Shown here piece by piece: positions 16,416-28,682 of a stretch of DNA of 43,475 nucleotides. Each line of letters begins with the position of its first letter. Position 1 is the first letter of the stretch. The notes below the pieces were generated by a model. That model searched no databases. It saw only the letters and a list, made by a program, of their open reading frames with translations, and had not been told where the DNA came from. The DNA comes from Lachnospiraceae bacterium (GTDB lineage Bacteria > Bacillota > Clostridia > Lachnospirales > Lachnospiraceae), in assembly GCA_024692715.1 (NCBI GenBank), contig JAILMH010000061.1, positions 1-43,475 on the forward strand, written 5' to 3'. The position numbers and the translations under genes were made by a program.

Positions 16416-18191
16416 TTAGAAGTCCTCCTTTTCAGAAATGATCTTCTGAACTTCTGCGTTCAGATCATCGAGGATTTTCTTATATGCACCCTCAAGTTTG
16501 TCCTCTTCAGTGTACTTGAAACGTCCGATTGCTTCACGGGTATCCATGGCAACGAGCTTTTCAACGTCTGCACCCTGATCGAGGGCCTTCAGTGAAATAT
16601 TGTAGAAATCAAGTACGAGCTGCATCATCATGTGCTGCTTCTTAAGTGAAGTATAAGTATCTACTTCGTGGAATGCATCCTGATGCAAAAAGTCTTCACG
16701 GATAGAACGAGCTGCTTCCATCTTCAGACGATCCGGAGCTGAAAGTGCGTCCATACCGACGAGCTGTACCATTTCATTAAGCTTTGACTCATCCTGCAGG
16801 AGGTTCATCATTTCCTGACGGAGCTCCATCCAGTCGGATGCAGCATTGGTGTTGAACCATGTACCCATGTTGGCAAGATAAAGTGAATAGCTTGTCAGCC
16901 AGTTGATAGCCGGGAAGTGACGTTTCTGAGCAAGTGATGAATCCAGACTCCAGAATACCTTAACGATACGGAGTGTTGCCTGAGTAACAGGCTCTGAAAT
17001 ATCACCACCGGCAGGAGATACGGCACCGATAACTGAAAGTGAACCCTCTCGTTCATCGCTTCCAAGTGTGAAAACGCGTCCAGCTCTTTCATAGAACTGT
17101 GCAAGACGAGAACCAAGGTATGCCGGATAACCTTCCTCACCTGGCATCTCTTCCAGTCGACCGGACATCTCTCGGAGAGCTTCAGCCCAACGGGAGGTTG
17201 AATCTGCCATCAGCGCTACGGAATATCCCATATCACGGAAATACTCAGCGATAGTGATACCGGTGTAAATTGAAGCTTCTCGAGCTGCAACCGGCATATC
17301 TGATGTATTTGCGATAAGAACGGTTCTTTCCATCAAAGTGTGACCGGTCTTTGGATCGATCAGCTCAGGGAACTCGTTCAAAACGTCTGTCATCTCATTA
17401 CCACGCTCACCGCAGCCGATGTAGACGATGATGTCTGCTTCAGCCCATTTAGCAAGCTGATGCTGTACGACAGTCTTACCTGTACCGAATGGTCCGGGAA
17501 CAGCTGCTGTACCGCCTTTGGCAATAGGGAACATAGTATCAACGACACGCTGACCTGTTACAAGAGGTCTGTCAGGCGGGAGCTTTTCCTTATAAGGACG
17601 TCCGCGTCTAACCGGCCATTTCTGCATCAGTGTGATGTCGTGATCTTCGCCCTTGTCATCTGTAACAACGGCAACCTTGTCAGTTACCTTTGCAGATGTA
17701 TCTGAGATTGATTTAAGGGTTCCGCAGATACCATAAGGAACCATGATCTTGTGGGAAACGATCTCTGTTTCCTGAACAGTTCCGATGATATCGCCGGCTT
17801 CAACCTTGTCACCGGTCTTTTTACATGCCTTAAATTCCCAAACCTTATCGCGGTCAAGGGATGGAACCTCAACGCCTCGTGAAAGGAGATTAGTCCCGCT
17901 TACTTCAAGGATCTTCTCCAAAGGACGCTGAATACCATCGTAAATACTCTTGATCAGACCAGGTCCGAGCTCAACGCTCATAGGCACACCGGTTGATTCA
18001 ACCGGAGCACCGGGACCGAGACCTGAGGTCTCTTCGTAAACCTGTACGGAGGCCTGATCACCGTGCATTTCAATAATTTCACCGATCAGTCGTTCGTCGC
18101 TGACACGCACCACGTCAAACATGTTGGCGTCCTTCATGCCCTCGGCGATAACAAGCGGTCCGGCTACTTTTTTGATCCTACCTTTGCTCAT
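16416..18191 (-). CDS. atpA: V-type ATP synthase subunit A (catalytic)
   Basis: This is the 591-residue catalytic subunit. Walker A GPFGTGKT is at 233-240. The A-type 'non-homologous' insert is present (about 110-200, with [16 protein letters not shown] following). [32 protein letters not shown] gives the Walker B and SRWAEALRE signature. Length and domain order are standard. It hydrolyses or makes ATP at the A/B interfaces. Its position between F and B is the usual clostridial/enterococcal order. Confidence 0.97.
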   Translation of the reverse strand: MSKGRIKKVAGPLVIAEGMKDANMFDVVRVSDERLIGEIIEMHGDQASVQVYEETSGLGPGAPVESTGVPMSVELGPGLIKSIYDGIQRPLEKILEVSGTNLLSRGVEVPSLDRDKVWEFKACKKTGDKVEAGDIIGTVQETEIVSHKIMVPYGICGTLKSISDTSAKVTDKVAVVTDDKGEDHDITLMQKWPVRRGRPYKEKLPPDRPLVTGQRVVDTMFPIAKGGTAAVPGPFGTGKTVVQHQLAKWAEADIIVYIGCGERGNEMTDVLNEFPELIDPKTGHTLMERTVLIANTSDMPVAAREASIYTGITIAEYFRDMGYSVALMADSTSRWAEALREMSGRLEEMPGEEGYPAYLGSRLAQFYERAGRVFTLGSDEREGSLSVIGAVSPAGGDISEPVTQATLRIVKVFWSLDSSLAQKRHFPAINWLTSYSLYLANMGTWFNTNAASDWMELRQEMMNLLQDESKLNEMVQLVGMDALSAPDRLKMEAARSIREDFLHQDAFHEVDTYTSLKKQHMMMQLVLDFYNISLKALDQGADVEKLVAMDTREAIGRFKYTEEDKLEGAYKKILDDLNAEVQKIISEKEDF

Positions 18192-18223
18192 TAAATATTT
18201 TCACCTGCTTTCAGTGTATTTCA

Positions 18224-18541
18224 TCATTTACCAAATAGAATGTCAGAACCAACTGCCTGTTCAACGGATTTACGGACAGCCATGATACCATCTCCTGTAT
18301 TTCCGGAAACACCCGGAATGAGGATGATAGCCGGCAGTCTAAGCTCGCGGTAGCGGTCTACCTCGGCTTTGATCTTTGAAGCCAGAGATTCTGTGATATA
18401 TATTACGGCGTAATCGTTGTCTGCAAGTTCACGCAGCTTTTTTGTAGCTTCTATCGGGTCGGTGAGAGGAAAAGTGTCCAGCCCCAATGCACCGAAACCG
18501 TAGATACTGTCCCAGTCACCGATGACTGCTATCTTATACAT
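18224..18541 (-). CDS. atpF: V-type ATP synthase subunit F
   Basis: A 105-residue CheY-like stalk subunit: YKIAVIGDWDSIYGFGALGLDTFP at the start, YAVIYITESLASKI in the middle and PAIILIPGVSGNTG near the end. It binds the D shaft and can modulate activity. Its start overlaps the end of atpC by eight bases. Confidence 0.95.
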   Translation of the reverse strand: MYKIAVIGDWDSIYGFGALGLDTFPLTDPIEATKKLRELADNDYAVIYITESLASKIKAEVDRYRELRLPAIILIPGVSGNTGDGIMAVRKSVEQAVGSDILFGK

Positions 18542-19502
18542 ACATCTCCCTTACCCTTTCCCGAATCGAATCATCCGGAAGGTCGTTGATCTTGCCGGAA
18601 AGAACAATCCGTACTGTTTTGATTTCATTTTCGCGTGCCAGAATGTACGCTGCCAGTGGTCCGATGGTAAATGGATGGCGAATCTCCGGTTGAATTGCAC
18701 GGATAAGGAGATTATCACCCCAGCGTTCAAATGCCGACATGGACTTTCTGAGTTCTTCGACTCCGTCTGAATACTTAGTGTTTTCGATGTAGTCACAGAT
18801 TGCATCAAAGCCTTCTGTAGCTGCATCCTTAAGCTTCGAAAGGTCGAGAGTCTTACATTCTGCAAGAGCTCTGTCGAGGAACTTTCTGTCTTTACCGGTC
18901 TTGGCTGCTCTGACTGCTACCTTGAGGTCAGCAGTGGCAACTGTCAGCTCTCCGTAAAGAGAGATGATCGGATTCTTTGCGGCACTTCCTGCAGCATAAA
19001 TGGCGTCCAGAGCTGCTTTATCAACGATCACATCGAGGAGCTGACCATCTCTTGTGTGAAGAAGTGTGTCGAGTCCTTCTTTGGCGATAGACTGCATACG
19101 CTCGGGCAGGAGATCATAATTTTTCTCGGCGATCGCTTTATAGATCAATGCCGGGTCGATCGTACCTGACTTAATGTATATGTCTTCGCGTTTGTCGTTG
19201 GTGTAGACGGCTTTGATCGCTGCCTTGAGATTGTGGTAGTCATTAGCGTATAAAAATACATCGAACGGTGACATATCATCAACCATATCTGCGATCAGAT
19301 CCCACGTTTTCTGACGTTCTACCGCCAGAATGTGTTCCGGACTGTTATCTGTTCCATCGCCCCAACCCTTGTCTATCAGGAGCTGTAAACATTCCTTATA
19401 GGATTTTGCTCCAAGGAGCTGCTCCAGATAAGATGCGGTGAGAAGCGATAATTCTTTGGTACGGATCCGCGCGACTGCATAGATATAATTTTTCTCTGCC
19501 AA
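18534..19502 (-). CDS. atpC: V-type ATP synthase subunit C
   Basis: A 322-residue subunit of the V0d/AC39 type, which joins the shaft to the membrane K ring. It shows YIYAVARIRTKELSLLT, DVFLYANDYHNLKAAIKA, and the C-terminal FTIGPLAAYILARENEIKTVRIVLSGK signature. All-helical, as expected. It lies between atpE and atpF and overlaps atpF. Confidence 0.95.
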   Translation of the reverse strand: MAEKNYIYAVARIRTKELSLLTASYLEQLLGAKSYKECLQLLIDKGWGDGTDNSPEHILAVERQKTWDLIADMVDDMSPFDVFLYANDYHNLKAAIKAVYTNDKREDIYIKSGTIDPALIYKAIAEKNYDLLPERMQSIAKEGLDTLLHTRDGQLLDVIVDKAALDAIYAAGSAAKNPIISLYGELTVATADLKVAVRAAKTGKDRKFLDRALAECKTLDLSKLKDAATEGFDAICDYIENTKYSDGVEELRKSMSAFERWGDNLLIRAIQPEIRHPFTIGPLAAYILARENEIKTVRIVLSGKINDLPDDSIRERVREMYV

Positions 19503-19526
19503 TCTTTTCTCCTTTCGAGGCGCGGT

Positions 19527-20123
19527 TTACGCAAATAAGAGCTTTTGAATATCATCCTGCAATGAATCCCTCGCGTCGTTGATCAGTGCATCAAATGAGC
19601 AATTCTCTTCGACACCTCCATAGGAAAGGATGAAGCCTCCGTCAATGTTTGCAAATTTGTCAGAAATCGTAAGCTTTCCGTTTTTGCTGTCGGCTGCAAG
19701 CTTTACTTCCTGAGGGAATCCGGATGGAATACGACTGTGATCCTTCTTCGAAAGAAGGAGTTCTCCTGTCTTCCCCTCGACTGCGTAACGCTTGACCATG
19801 TCTGAAAGAAGCTTGAAATAAGCATCCTCAGGCATCTTCTTGATATAAGAATCTGCCTTGTCAAACATAGTGGAAATGAGCTTCTGCTTTTCAGCAAGTA
19901 TTGCCTGGCGCTTATGAAGATCAGCCTGGCTGTGAGCTCTTGAAACAGCGTTCTTTACAGAAATTTCACCGTTGGCACGGATCTTTTCTGCTTCGTCCTC
20001 TGCCTCTTTCTTAGCCTTGGCGATCATTGAATCAGCGTTCTTCTGTGCTTCGGCTTTAACTGCCTCAGCGGCTGCATCGGATTCAGCTTTGATCTGACTG
20101 ATTATCTTGTCTAATCCAGCCAT
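19527..20123 (-). CDS. atpE: V-type ATP synthase subunit E
   Basis: A peripheral-stalk subunit of about 198 residues. The N-terminal half is a long charged coiled coil rich in Ala, Lys and Glu (about 1-95); the C-terminal globular part has GGFILSYGGVEENCSFDALI. With H it forms the stator. An upstream in-frame ATG (20141) overlaps the AAAGGGG ribosome binding site, so the ATG at 20123 (MAGLDKIISQI) is preferred. Confidence 0.92.
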   Translation of the reverse strand: MAGLDKIISQIKAESDAAAEAVKAEAQKNADSMIAKAKKEAEDEAEKIRANGEISVKNAVSRAHSQADLHKRQAILAEKQKLISTMFDKADSYIKKMPEDAYFKLLSDMVKRYAVEGKTGELLLSKKDHSRIPSGFPQEVKLAADSKNGKLTISDKFANIDGGFILSYGGVEENCSFDALINDARDSLQDDIQKLLFA

Positions 20124-20153
20124 TAATCTGTCCCCTTTCATTACCTATTGTTT

Positions 20154-22654
<2,501 letters not shown>

Positions 22655-22690
22655 ACCTTTGCTACCTCCTTTTCGTATTATTTTTGTTGC

Positions 22691-22999
22691 TTACCTGAGG
22701 CTATTGATAATAAGTTGAATTGCCTCATCCTCTTTTGATGCTGCGGCGGTTCGTAGTTTCTCTGTTTCCGCTTTGGCCGATTTTTCAGCTTCTTCCGTGA
22801 AGCGTTTGCCGTCATTCTCGGCAGCTTTTACAGCTTCTTCAGCCTTTTCACGGGCTTCCTTCATGATAGAAGCTTTTAACTCAGAAGCCTTTGCCTCAGC
22901 ATCAGCGACGATACGTTCTGCATCCTGACGGGCCTGCTTTTCGGCTGCGTCGGATTGCTGCTCAGCTGTGCGGATCGCCTCGATTGTGTCTGTCGCCAA
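22691..22999 (-). CDS. V-type ATP synthase subunit H (peripheral stalk)
   Basis: A 102-residue, almost entirely coiled-coil Ala/Glu/Lys-rich protein (EKQARQDAERIVADAEAKA and similar), matching AhaH/NtpF-type stalk subunits that pair with E. The first codon is TTG at 22999, with AAGGAAGG nine bases upstream; no ATG in this frame is better placed. It is the first gene of the ATPase operon, as in clostridial and enterococcal operons. Confidence 0.88.
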   Translation of the reverse strand: MATDTIEAIRTAEQQSDAAEKQARQDAERIVADAEAKASELKASIMKEAREKAEEAVKAAENDGKRFTEEAEKSAKAETEKLRTAAASKEDEAIQLIINSLR

Positions 23000-23153
23000 T
23001 CACCATCACCTTCCTTTCTGTGAGATTTTAACCCCTCTGTATTTCATCTCCCCCGTACAGAGCACGTATTGTACAAAATTGACTGACATTTAGTCCTTGT
23101 ACGTGAAAATGTCCAAAAATATGGACGCATAGCACGAGAAATACAGTGATTTT

Positions 23154-23182
23154 ATTATAAACCAGCCGAATTGAATAATCAA
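23154..23182 (-). promoter_or_regulatory. Sigma-A-type promoter of the V-ATPase operon
   Basis: Read on the minus strand: TTGATT (23182-23177), a 17-base spacer, TATAAT (23159-23154). This leaves a leader of about 145 bases before subunit H, containing a small GTCC/GGAC hairpin (23111-23126). Confidence 0.7.
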
Positions 23183-23340
23183 TTAATTACAAAATGACTA
23201 TGAAAAAATACAATTTTTTGTACACATTGCGCAAAAATAAATACTTCGCAGTGCAGATTGTGGAAGTGGTATCGCTAAAAGGTAATTAGAGATCTGTAAA
23301 ATATCGTATTAGATTGCAAAACATCAGGGCTCGTCGTAAA

Positions 23341-25881
23341 ATGGAGAGCATGAAAAAAATATTTTGGAAAATTGCAGCGTTTTTAGTGACGTTTATTATA
23401 TCAGCGATAATCATAAGTACATTGATCAACAGAGATACTGCCGAGGTTACGGTAAAGATGGCGGAGGCATCGCTGCCGGTAGTGGCGGTAAAATATGACG
23501 GTCGTGAGATCAACCTTATGCATGGCTACACGGGGGATATGGAGAAGAACATGCTGAGAGATGCGCTCTCTCCTTTGGATTCAGACAGGACGATATCTCT
23601 GGTCATACATACTTACGGAAATAAAATTTCAAAAATAGGCTATGAAGTAAGGTCTGCGAATGCAGAAAGGCTTGTGGAAAATACTGAGCTTGGAGAAAAT
23701 CAGTTTGAAGAAAAGAATGGAGATATCGAGCTTAAGCTTCAGATAAAGGACCTTATTGAAAATGAAACGGAATACCTTTTAGGTGTCACGCTTCATGATG
23801 AGCTCGGAAGACAGATATATTTCAGTACCAGGATTTTATATGATGAAAAGCTTCATCAGGCGGAGCTCCTTAAATTTGTAAAGGACTTTTCGGAAGCAAC
23901 CTTTGACAAGACAAAGGCAAAGAGCATCGTAACATACCTTGAAAGCAATTCCGCAGGCGATAATTCATCCTTTGCCCATGTGGATATACACTCAAGCTTT
24001 GACCAGATCACCTGGGGCGAGCTTGGAGTTTCAGCACCGGGTACAGTCCTTACGAAAATATATGACATGGACGAGACAACTGCCACGATAGAGAGGCAGT
24101 ACACTCTGACACTCAATGAAAACGGCGATAACAGCTTTTATGATGTAACGGAAGTTTTCAGAGTCAGATATACGAATAATCGTATTTATCTCCTTGATTT
24201 CCAGAGAGATATGAGCGTTATCTTCAACCCTGACAGTAAAAATATCTGGGGTTCAAACACGATATATTTCGGAATAACAAATCCTACGATAAACATGAAG
24301 GAAAGTGATGACGGAAGCGTGGTCGCCTTTGTTCAGAACGGTTCACTTTATGCATACAGAGCTGCTGATTCAAGGGCTGTAAGGATCTTCTCTTTCTTCG
24401 GCTCGGGTGATGACGATATACGAAACAGATTTGATGAGCACGATATAAAAATCCTTTCTGTCGATGAGACAGGTAACGTTCAGTTCATGGTCTACGGATA
24501 CATGAACAGGGGACGTCATGAAGGTGAAGTCGGTATCTCGGTATACTTCTTTAACAGTGCCCAGAACCGTATGCAGGAGCAGGTCTATATCCCGTATGCA
24601 AGGTCGTTTGAGATCCTTAAATCAGACATTTCAAGACTTGCCTACACAGGCGGCGGAAACAGTCTGAGCCTTTATATGGATGGCTCGATCCTCATGGTGG
24701 ATCTGAGCGCGGCTTCAGTTGAAACGGTGGCGGAAGGGCTTGACTACAATAGTATTGTTGTTTCTGACGATAATCGTCTCGCAGCATGGAAGTCAGAAGA
24801 TGAAGACGGAACGGTGCAGCTTGTCAACCTGAGCACAGGAAAAAAGAGCGAAATATCAAAGGGCGAGAATGCAGAGGTAACACCTCTTGGATTTATCGGT
24901 GAAGATTTCGTTTACGGAGTTGCGTACACTGCGGATTATATAAGGAATAACTCAGGTATCGTCGTTCGTCCGATGAACACTATCTATATAGAAGATGCGG
25001 ATGGAAATGTACTTAAGGAATACAAGGAAGATAATATCTATATCACAAGAGCTTATGTGGAAGACTCGGAGGTGCTCTTAAAGAGGATAAGGATGGAGGC
25101 CGGCTCCGGCTCTTACTCAAGTGTTTCTGATGATGAGATCGTAAATAATCTTCCGGAAGAGGCTTCAAAGAACACTGTTACACAGGCTGTGACAGACAAC
25201 TTTGAAACGGTGGTTGAGATCACACTTGCGCAGAAGATAAAATCTGCAGTTCATGTGGTAAATCCGGAAGAGGTAATGGACGGTGACGGCAGAAGCATAA
25301 CCATTCCGCTTGAAGTGCTTCCTGACCTTTATTATGTATATGCAGCGGGTCATATTAAGAGTATCTGGACTACCGAATATGAAGCAGTCATCTCTGCAGA
25401 TGCGTCAGCTGGAATAGTTGTAGACAGCCAGCAGAATTATATCTGGAAAAAGGGAGACAGAAAGAACGAGTCCACGATAAGCGGAATCGAGCCGATCAAG
25501 GCTGAGGACGGAAAGAGTACGCTTGCGGCTTCCCTTGAAGTGCTTTTAAGAAATGCGGGTTCTTCAGTCAATGTCTCATCACTTCTTGAAAACGGCAGCA
25601 CTGCAATGGACATTATCGAAAAGCAGATACAGGATTCTAAGGCGCTGAACCTTGCAGGATGCAGCCTGAGCAGTGTCCTCTACTACGTGAGCGACGGAAC
25701 TCCGGTAATAGCCACAGGCGGAGATGGAGAGACAGTTCTTATCGTCGGATATGACGCACAGAACACGGTTCTCATGGACCCTTCTACCGGAACTATTTAC
25801 AAGAAGGGAATGAATGATTCAACAGCATGGTTCGCAGAGCATGGAAATGAATTTGTGACCTATGTAAAGAAAAGTGAATAA
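23341..25881 (+). CDS. Membrane-anchored extracellular protein, propeller-like repeats and C39-like C-terminus
   Basis: About 847 residues. An N-terminal TM anchor (MKKIFWKIAAFLVTFIISA) is followed by an extracellular region. The N-terminal third is mixed alpha/beta. The middle (about 310-560) has recurring beta-propeller-like blades (SVVAFVQNGSLYAYRA, SRLAYTGGGNSLSLYMDG, NRLAAWKSEDEDGTVQLV). The last ~85 residues, LAGCSLSSVLYYVSDGTPVIA then ETVLIVGYDAQNTVLMDPSTG, resemble the C39-like papain fold. However, the expected His before the VGYD strand reads Thr, so it may be non-catalytic. ATGs exist at 23341 and 23350; neither has an ideal ribosome binding site, and 23341 is taken. Family unknown. 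Confidence 0.7.
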   Translation: MESMKKIFWKIAAFLVTFIISAIIISTLINRDTAEVTVKMAEASLPVVAVKYDGREINLMHGYTGDMEKNMLRDALSPLDSDRTISLVIHTYGNKISKIGYEVRSANAERLVENTELGENQFEEKNGDIELKLQIKDLIENETEYLLGVTLHDELGRQIYFSTRILYDEKLHQAELLKFVKDFSEATFDKTKAKSIVTYLESNSAGDNSSFAHVDIHSSFDQITWGELGVSAPGTVLTKIYDMDETTATIERQYTLTLNENGDNSFYDVTEVFRVRYTNNRIYLLDFQRDMSVIFNPDSKNIWGSNTIYFGITNPTINMKESDDGSVVAFVQNGSLYAYRAADSRAVRIFSFFGSGDDDIRNRFDEHDIKILSVDETGNVQFMVYGYMNRGRHEGEVGISVYFFNSAQNRMQEQVYIPYARSFEILKSDISRLAYTGGGNSLSLYMDGSILMVDLSAASVETVAEGLDYNSIVVSDDNRLAAWKSEDEDGTVQLVNLSTGKKSEISKGENAEVTPLGFIGEDFVYGVAYTADYIRNNSGIVVRPMNTIYIEDADGNVLKEYKEDNIYITRAYVEDSEVLLKRIRMEAGSGSYSSVSDDEIVNNLPEEASKNTVTQAVTDNFETVVEITLAQKIKSAVHVVNPEEVMDGDGRSITIPLEVLPDLYYVYAAGHIKSIWTTEYEAVISADASAGIVVDSQQNYIWKKGDRKNESTISGIEPIKAEDGKSTLAASLEVLLRNAGSSVNVSSLLENGSTAMDIIEKQIQDSKALNLAGCSLSSVLYYVSDGTPVIATGGDGETVLIVGYDAQNTVLMDPSTGTIYKKGMNDSTAWFAEHGNEFVTYVKKSE

Positions 25882-25910
25882 TGCGGTGAGCTGAAAGGCT
25901 TCCGGAATTT

Positions 25911-25953
25911 AAGACCGTACCATTTAAGAATCAAAGTGGTACGGTCTTTTTTG
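25911..25953 (+). terminator. Intrinsic terminator
   Basis: AAGACCGTACCA / TGGTACGGTCTT with a 17-base loop region, then TTTTTTG. It ends the 23341-25881 unit. Confidence 0.85.
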
Positions 25954-26059
25954 TGTGTATGCGCAGAGTGGTTATAAGACAATGTGATTTTAAATACAAC
26001 TTTTTTGCATTTGTTATACTTTTAGGGTAAAAAACTAAATTTTTTGGTATTTATGTGAA

Positions 26060-26088
26060 TTGTCAAACGGTACATTTAATTATAAGAT
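26060..26088 (+). promoter_or_regulatory. Candidate promoter of the pentose-phosphate operon
   Basis: TTGTCA (26060-26065), a 17-base spacer and TAAGAT (26083-26088), 50 bases before the araD-like ATG. A second TATACT at 26014-26019 is also possible. Confidence 0.45.
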
Positions 26089-26137
26089 TATCTTGTCTTT
26101 AAATAGGTGCAACATCAGGAAGGAGAATGGTATAGAA

Positions 26138-26836
26138 ATGCTTGAAGAATTAAAAAAAGAAGTATACGAAGCAAACATGTTGCTTCCGAAATATGGTCTT
26201 GTTACTTTTACATGGGGTAATGTAAGTGGTATCGACCGTGAGTCCGGCTTATTTGTAATTAAGCCAAGCGGAGTTCCATATGAGGAGCTTAAGCCGGAAG
26301 ATATGGTAGTGGTAGACCTCAATGGAAAGGTCGTAGAGGGTAATTACAATCCTTCATCTGATACAGCAACACACGTTGAGCTTTATAAAGCTTTCCCGAC
26401 TATCGGCGGTGTGGTCCATACTCACTCATCATATGCTACAAGCTGGGCACAGTCAGGCAGGAGCATTCCTTGTTACGGAACAACACACGCAGATTATTTT
26501 TATGGAGATATTCCATGTCTCAGATGTCTTACTAAAGAAGAGATCGACGAGGCATATGAGGAAAATACAGGTCATCTTATCGTCAATGAATTCAAGCGCA
26601 TGGGTCTCGACCCGGAGGCTGTTCCTGCAGCTCTCTGCAAGAATCATGGTCCTTTTGCATGGGGTAAGAATGCAGAAGAAGCAGTACATGGTTCAGTAGT
26701 TCTCGAAGAAGTTGCAAAGATGGCATACCGCACAGAACTTATCAATCCGAAGGTTCAGGAGGCACCTCAGGAACTTCAGGATAAACATTATTACAGAAAA
26801 CATGGCGCAAATGCTTACTATGGACAAAATAAATGA
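26138..26836 (+). CDS. araD: L-ribulose-5-phosphate 4-epimerase (class II aldolase family)
   Basis: A 232-residue enzyme that converts L-ribulose 5-phosphate to D-xylulose 5-phosphate. Class II aldolase features are [32 protein letters not shown], the zinc site [13 protein letters not shown] (two His) and a later [10 protein letters not shown] His. [14 protein letters not shown] matches the AraD subgroup. Length is typical (about 231). The ATG is at 26138 after GGAAGGAG; the longer reading into 26060 overlaps the promoter. Followed after 77 bases by split transketolase, which uses the xylulose 5-phosphate product. No araA/araB genes are near, so other pentitol or ascorbate-type substrates are possible. 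Confidence 0.85.
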   Translation: MLEELKKEVYEANMLLPKYGLVTFTWGNVSGIDRESGLFVIKPSGVPYEELKPEDMVVVDLNGKVVEGNYNPSSDTATHVELYKAFPTIGGVVHTHSSYATSWAQSGRSIPCYGTTHADYFYGDIPCLRCLTKEEIDEAYEENTGHLIVNEFKRMGLDPEAVPAALCKNHGPFAWGKNAEEAVHGSVVLEEVAKMAYRTELINPKVQEAPQELQDKHYYRKHGANAYYGQNK

Positions 26837-26853
26837 TATAATAACAAATGTGT

Positions 26854-26868
26854 GCGCAAAAGTTGCGC
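26854..26868. repeat. Short perfect inverted repeat between araD and tktN
   Basis: GCGCAA-AAG-TTGCGC lies 45 bases before the tktN start. It lacks a T-run, so it is not a typical terminator. It may be an operator or an mRNA-processing hairpin. Confidence 0.4.
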
Positions 26869-26913
26869 TATACAGTACATGTGTCATGACAAAATATAAG
26901 GAGACGAAATCTT

Positions 26914-27744
26914 ATGACAGATCTTGAACTTCAGAAGATCGCCGTAGAAGTCCGCAAGGGCATTATCGAAGGCGTTCACGCAGCAAAATCCGGACATCCG
27001 GGTGGATCACTTTCAGCAGCAGATGTATTTACTTATCTCTATTTCGAGGAGATGAACATTGATCCGAAGAACCCTGAAAAGGCCGACAGAGACAGATTTG
27101 TACTGTCAAAGGGTCATACAGCTCCAGGTCTTTATTCTGCACTTGCAGAGAGAGGATATTTCCCTAAGGAAGAGTTAAAGAGCCTTCGTCACGTTGGCGC
27201 TATGCTCCAGGGACATCCATGTAAGCAGGACACTCCTGGTGTTGATATGTCTTCCGGCTCTCTTGGACAGGGTATCTCAGCTGCAGTAGGTATGGCTCTT
27301 TCGGCTAAGCTCAGCAATGATACATACCGTGTTTACACTCTCCTTGGTGATGGTGAGATCGGTGAAGGACAGGTTTGGGAAGCATCTATGTTCGCAGGAG
27401 CAAAGAAACTTGACAACCTCTGTGTTATCGTTGATAACAACAACCTTCAGATTGATGGTTCCATCGAAGAGGTTAACTCTCCTTATCCGATTGATAAGAA
27501 GTTTGAAGCTTTCAATTTCCATGTTATCAATGTTGAAAACGGAAATGATATGGCTCAGCTTCGTGTAGCTTTCAAGGAAGCCCGTGAGACAAAGGGCTGC
27601 CCTTCTGCTATCGTTATGAAGACTGTTAAGGGCAAGGGCGTTTCATTCATGGAGAATCAGGTCAGCTGGCATGGTAAGGCTCCTAACGATGAAGAGTACG
27701 CAATTGCAATGGAAGATCTTAAGAAAGCAGGTGAAGCATTATGA
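26914..27744 (+). CDS. Transketolase, N-terminal (thiamine-diphosphate) subunit
   Basis: A 276-residue first half of a split transketolase. It has SGHPGGSLSAADVFTYLY, FVLSKGHTAPGLYSAL, and the thiamine-diphosphate/Mg motif GDGEIGEGQVWEA-...-VDNNNLQIDG. VKGKGVSFMEN closes the domain. An AAGGAG ribosome binding site precedes the ATG. It pairs with the next gene, whose start overlaps its stop by four bases. The complex moves two-carbon ketol units between sugar phosphates. Confidence 0.95.
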   Translation: MTDLELQKIAVEVRKGIIEGVHAAKSGHPGGSLSAADVFTYLYFEEMNIDPKNPEKADRDRFVLSKGHTAPGLYSALAERGYFPKEELKSLRHVGAMLQGHPCKQDTPGVDMSSGSLGQGISAAVGMALSAKLSNDTYRVYTLLGDGEIGEGQVWEASMFAGAKKLDNLCVIVDNNNLQIDGSIEEVNSPYPIDKKFEAFNFHVINVENGNDMAQLRVAFKEARETKGCPSAIVMKTVKGKGVSFMENQVSWHGKAPNDEEYAIAMEDLKKAGEAL

Positions 27745-28682
27745 GCGATGTAAAGAAGATTGCAACACGAGACAGCTACGGTAACGCTCTCGTTGAACTT
27801 GGTAAGGAACACGACAATCTCGTAGTACTTGATGCTGACCTTGCAGCAGCTACAAAGACAGGTACATTTAAGAAGGCTTTCCCTGAGCGTTTCTTCGACT
27901 GTGGTATCGCTGAGTCAAACATGGTTGGTATCGCTGCAGGTATCGCTACAACAGGCAAGGTGCCATTCTGCTCAACATTCGCTATGTTTGCAGCAGGCCG
28001 TGCTTTCGAACAGGTAAGAAACTCTGTTGGATACCCACACCTTAACGTAAAGATCGGTGCTACACACGCAGGTATTTCTGTAGGTGAAGATGGTGCTACA
28101 CATCAGTGTAACGAGGATATCGCTCTTATGAGAACTATCCCGGGAATGACTATCATCAATCCTTCAGATGATGTTGAGGCTCGCGCAGCAGTTAAGGCTG
28201 CTTATGAGATGGATGGCCCTGTATATCTTAGATTTGGCCGTCTTGCAGTTCCGGTCATCAATGACACACCTGATTATAAGTTCGAGATCGGTAAGGGTAT
28301 TGTCCTTAAAGAAGGCAAGGATCTTACTATCATTGCAACAGGTCTTGAGGTAAATGAATCACTTGAAGCTGCAAAGCTTCTTGCTAATGACGGTATCGAT
28401 GCTGAGGTTATCAACATCCATACTATCAAGCCTCTTGATGTTGATCTTGTTGTTAAGTCAGCAGCAAAGACAGGCAAGGTAGTTACAGTAGAAGAGCACT
28501 CTATCATCGGTGGTCTTGGCGGAGCAGTAGCAGAGGCACTTGCTGAGCACTGCCCTACAAAGATGAAGAGAATCGGTGTTGAGGACCGCTTCGGTGAGTC
28601 AGGACCGGCTGTAGAGCTTCTTGATAAATTTGGTCTTAATGCAAATGGTATTTATGCAAAGATTAAGGAGTTTGTTAAGTGA
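27741..28682 (+). CDS. Transketolase, C-terminal (pyrimidine-binding) subunit
   Basis: A 313-residue second half. DCGIAESNMVGIAAGIA contains the conserved catalytic Glu that activates the thiamine ring; THAGISVGEDGATHQCNEDIALMR and IIATGLEVNESLEAAKLL follow. Length and content match the pyrimidine plus C-terminal domains. It overlaps tktN (ATGA) and the rpe GTG start (GTGA), so all three are translationally coupled. Confidence 0.95.
   Translation: MSDVKKIATRDSYGNALVELGKEHDNLVVLDADLAAATKTGTFKKAFPERFFDCGIAESNMVGIAAGIATTGKVPFCSTFAMFAAGRAFEQVRNSVGYPHLNVKIGATHAGISVGEDGATHQCNEDIALMRTIPGMTIINPSDDVEARAAVKAAYEMDGPVYLRFGRLAVPVINDTPDYKFEIGKGIVLKEGKDLTIIATGLEVNESLEAAKLLANDGIDAEVINIHTIKPLDVDLVVKSAAKTGKVVTVEEHSIIGGLGGAVAEALAEHCPTKMKRIGVEDRFGESGPAVELLDKFGLNANGIYAKIKEFVK

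Noticed and set aside
23282-23340. TTG start at 23314 for the 847-residue protein
   Set aside because: It has no ribosome binding site, and it adds a non-conserved polar stretch before a normal TM-anchor start.
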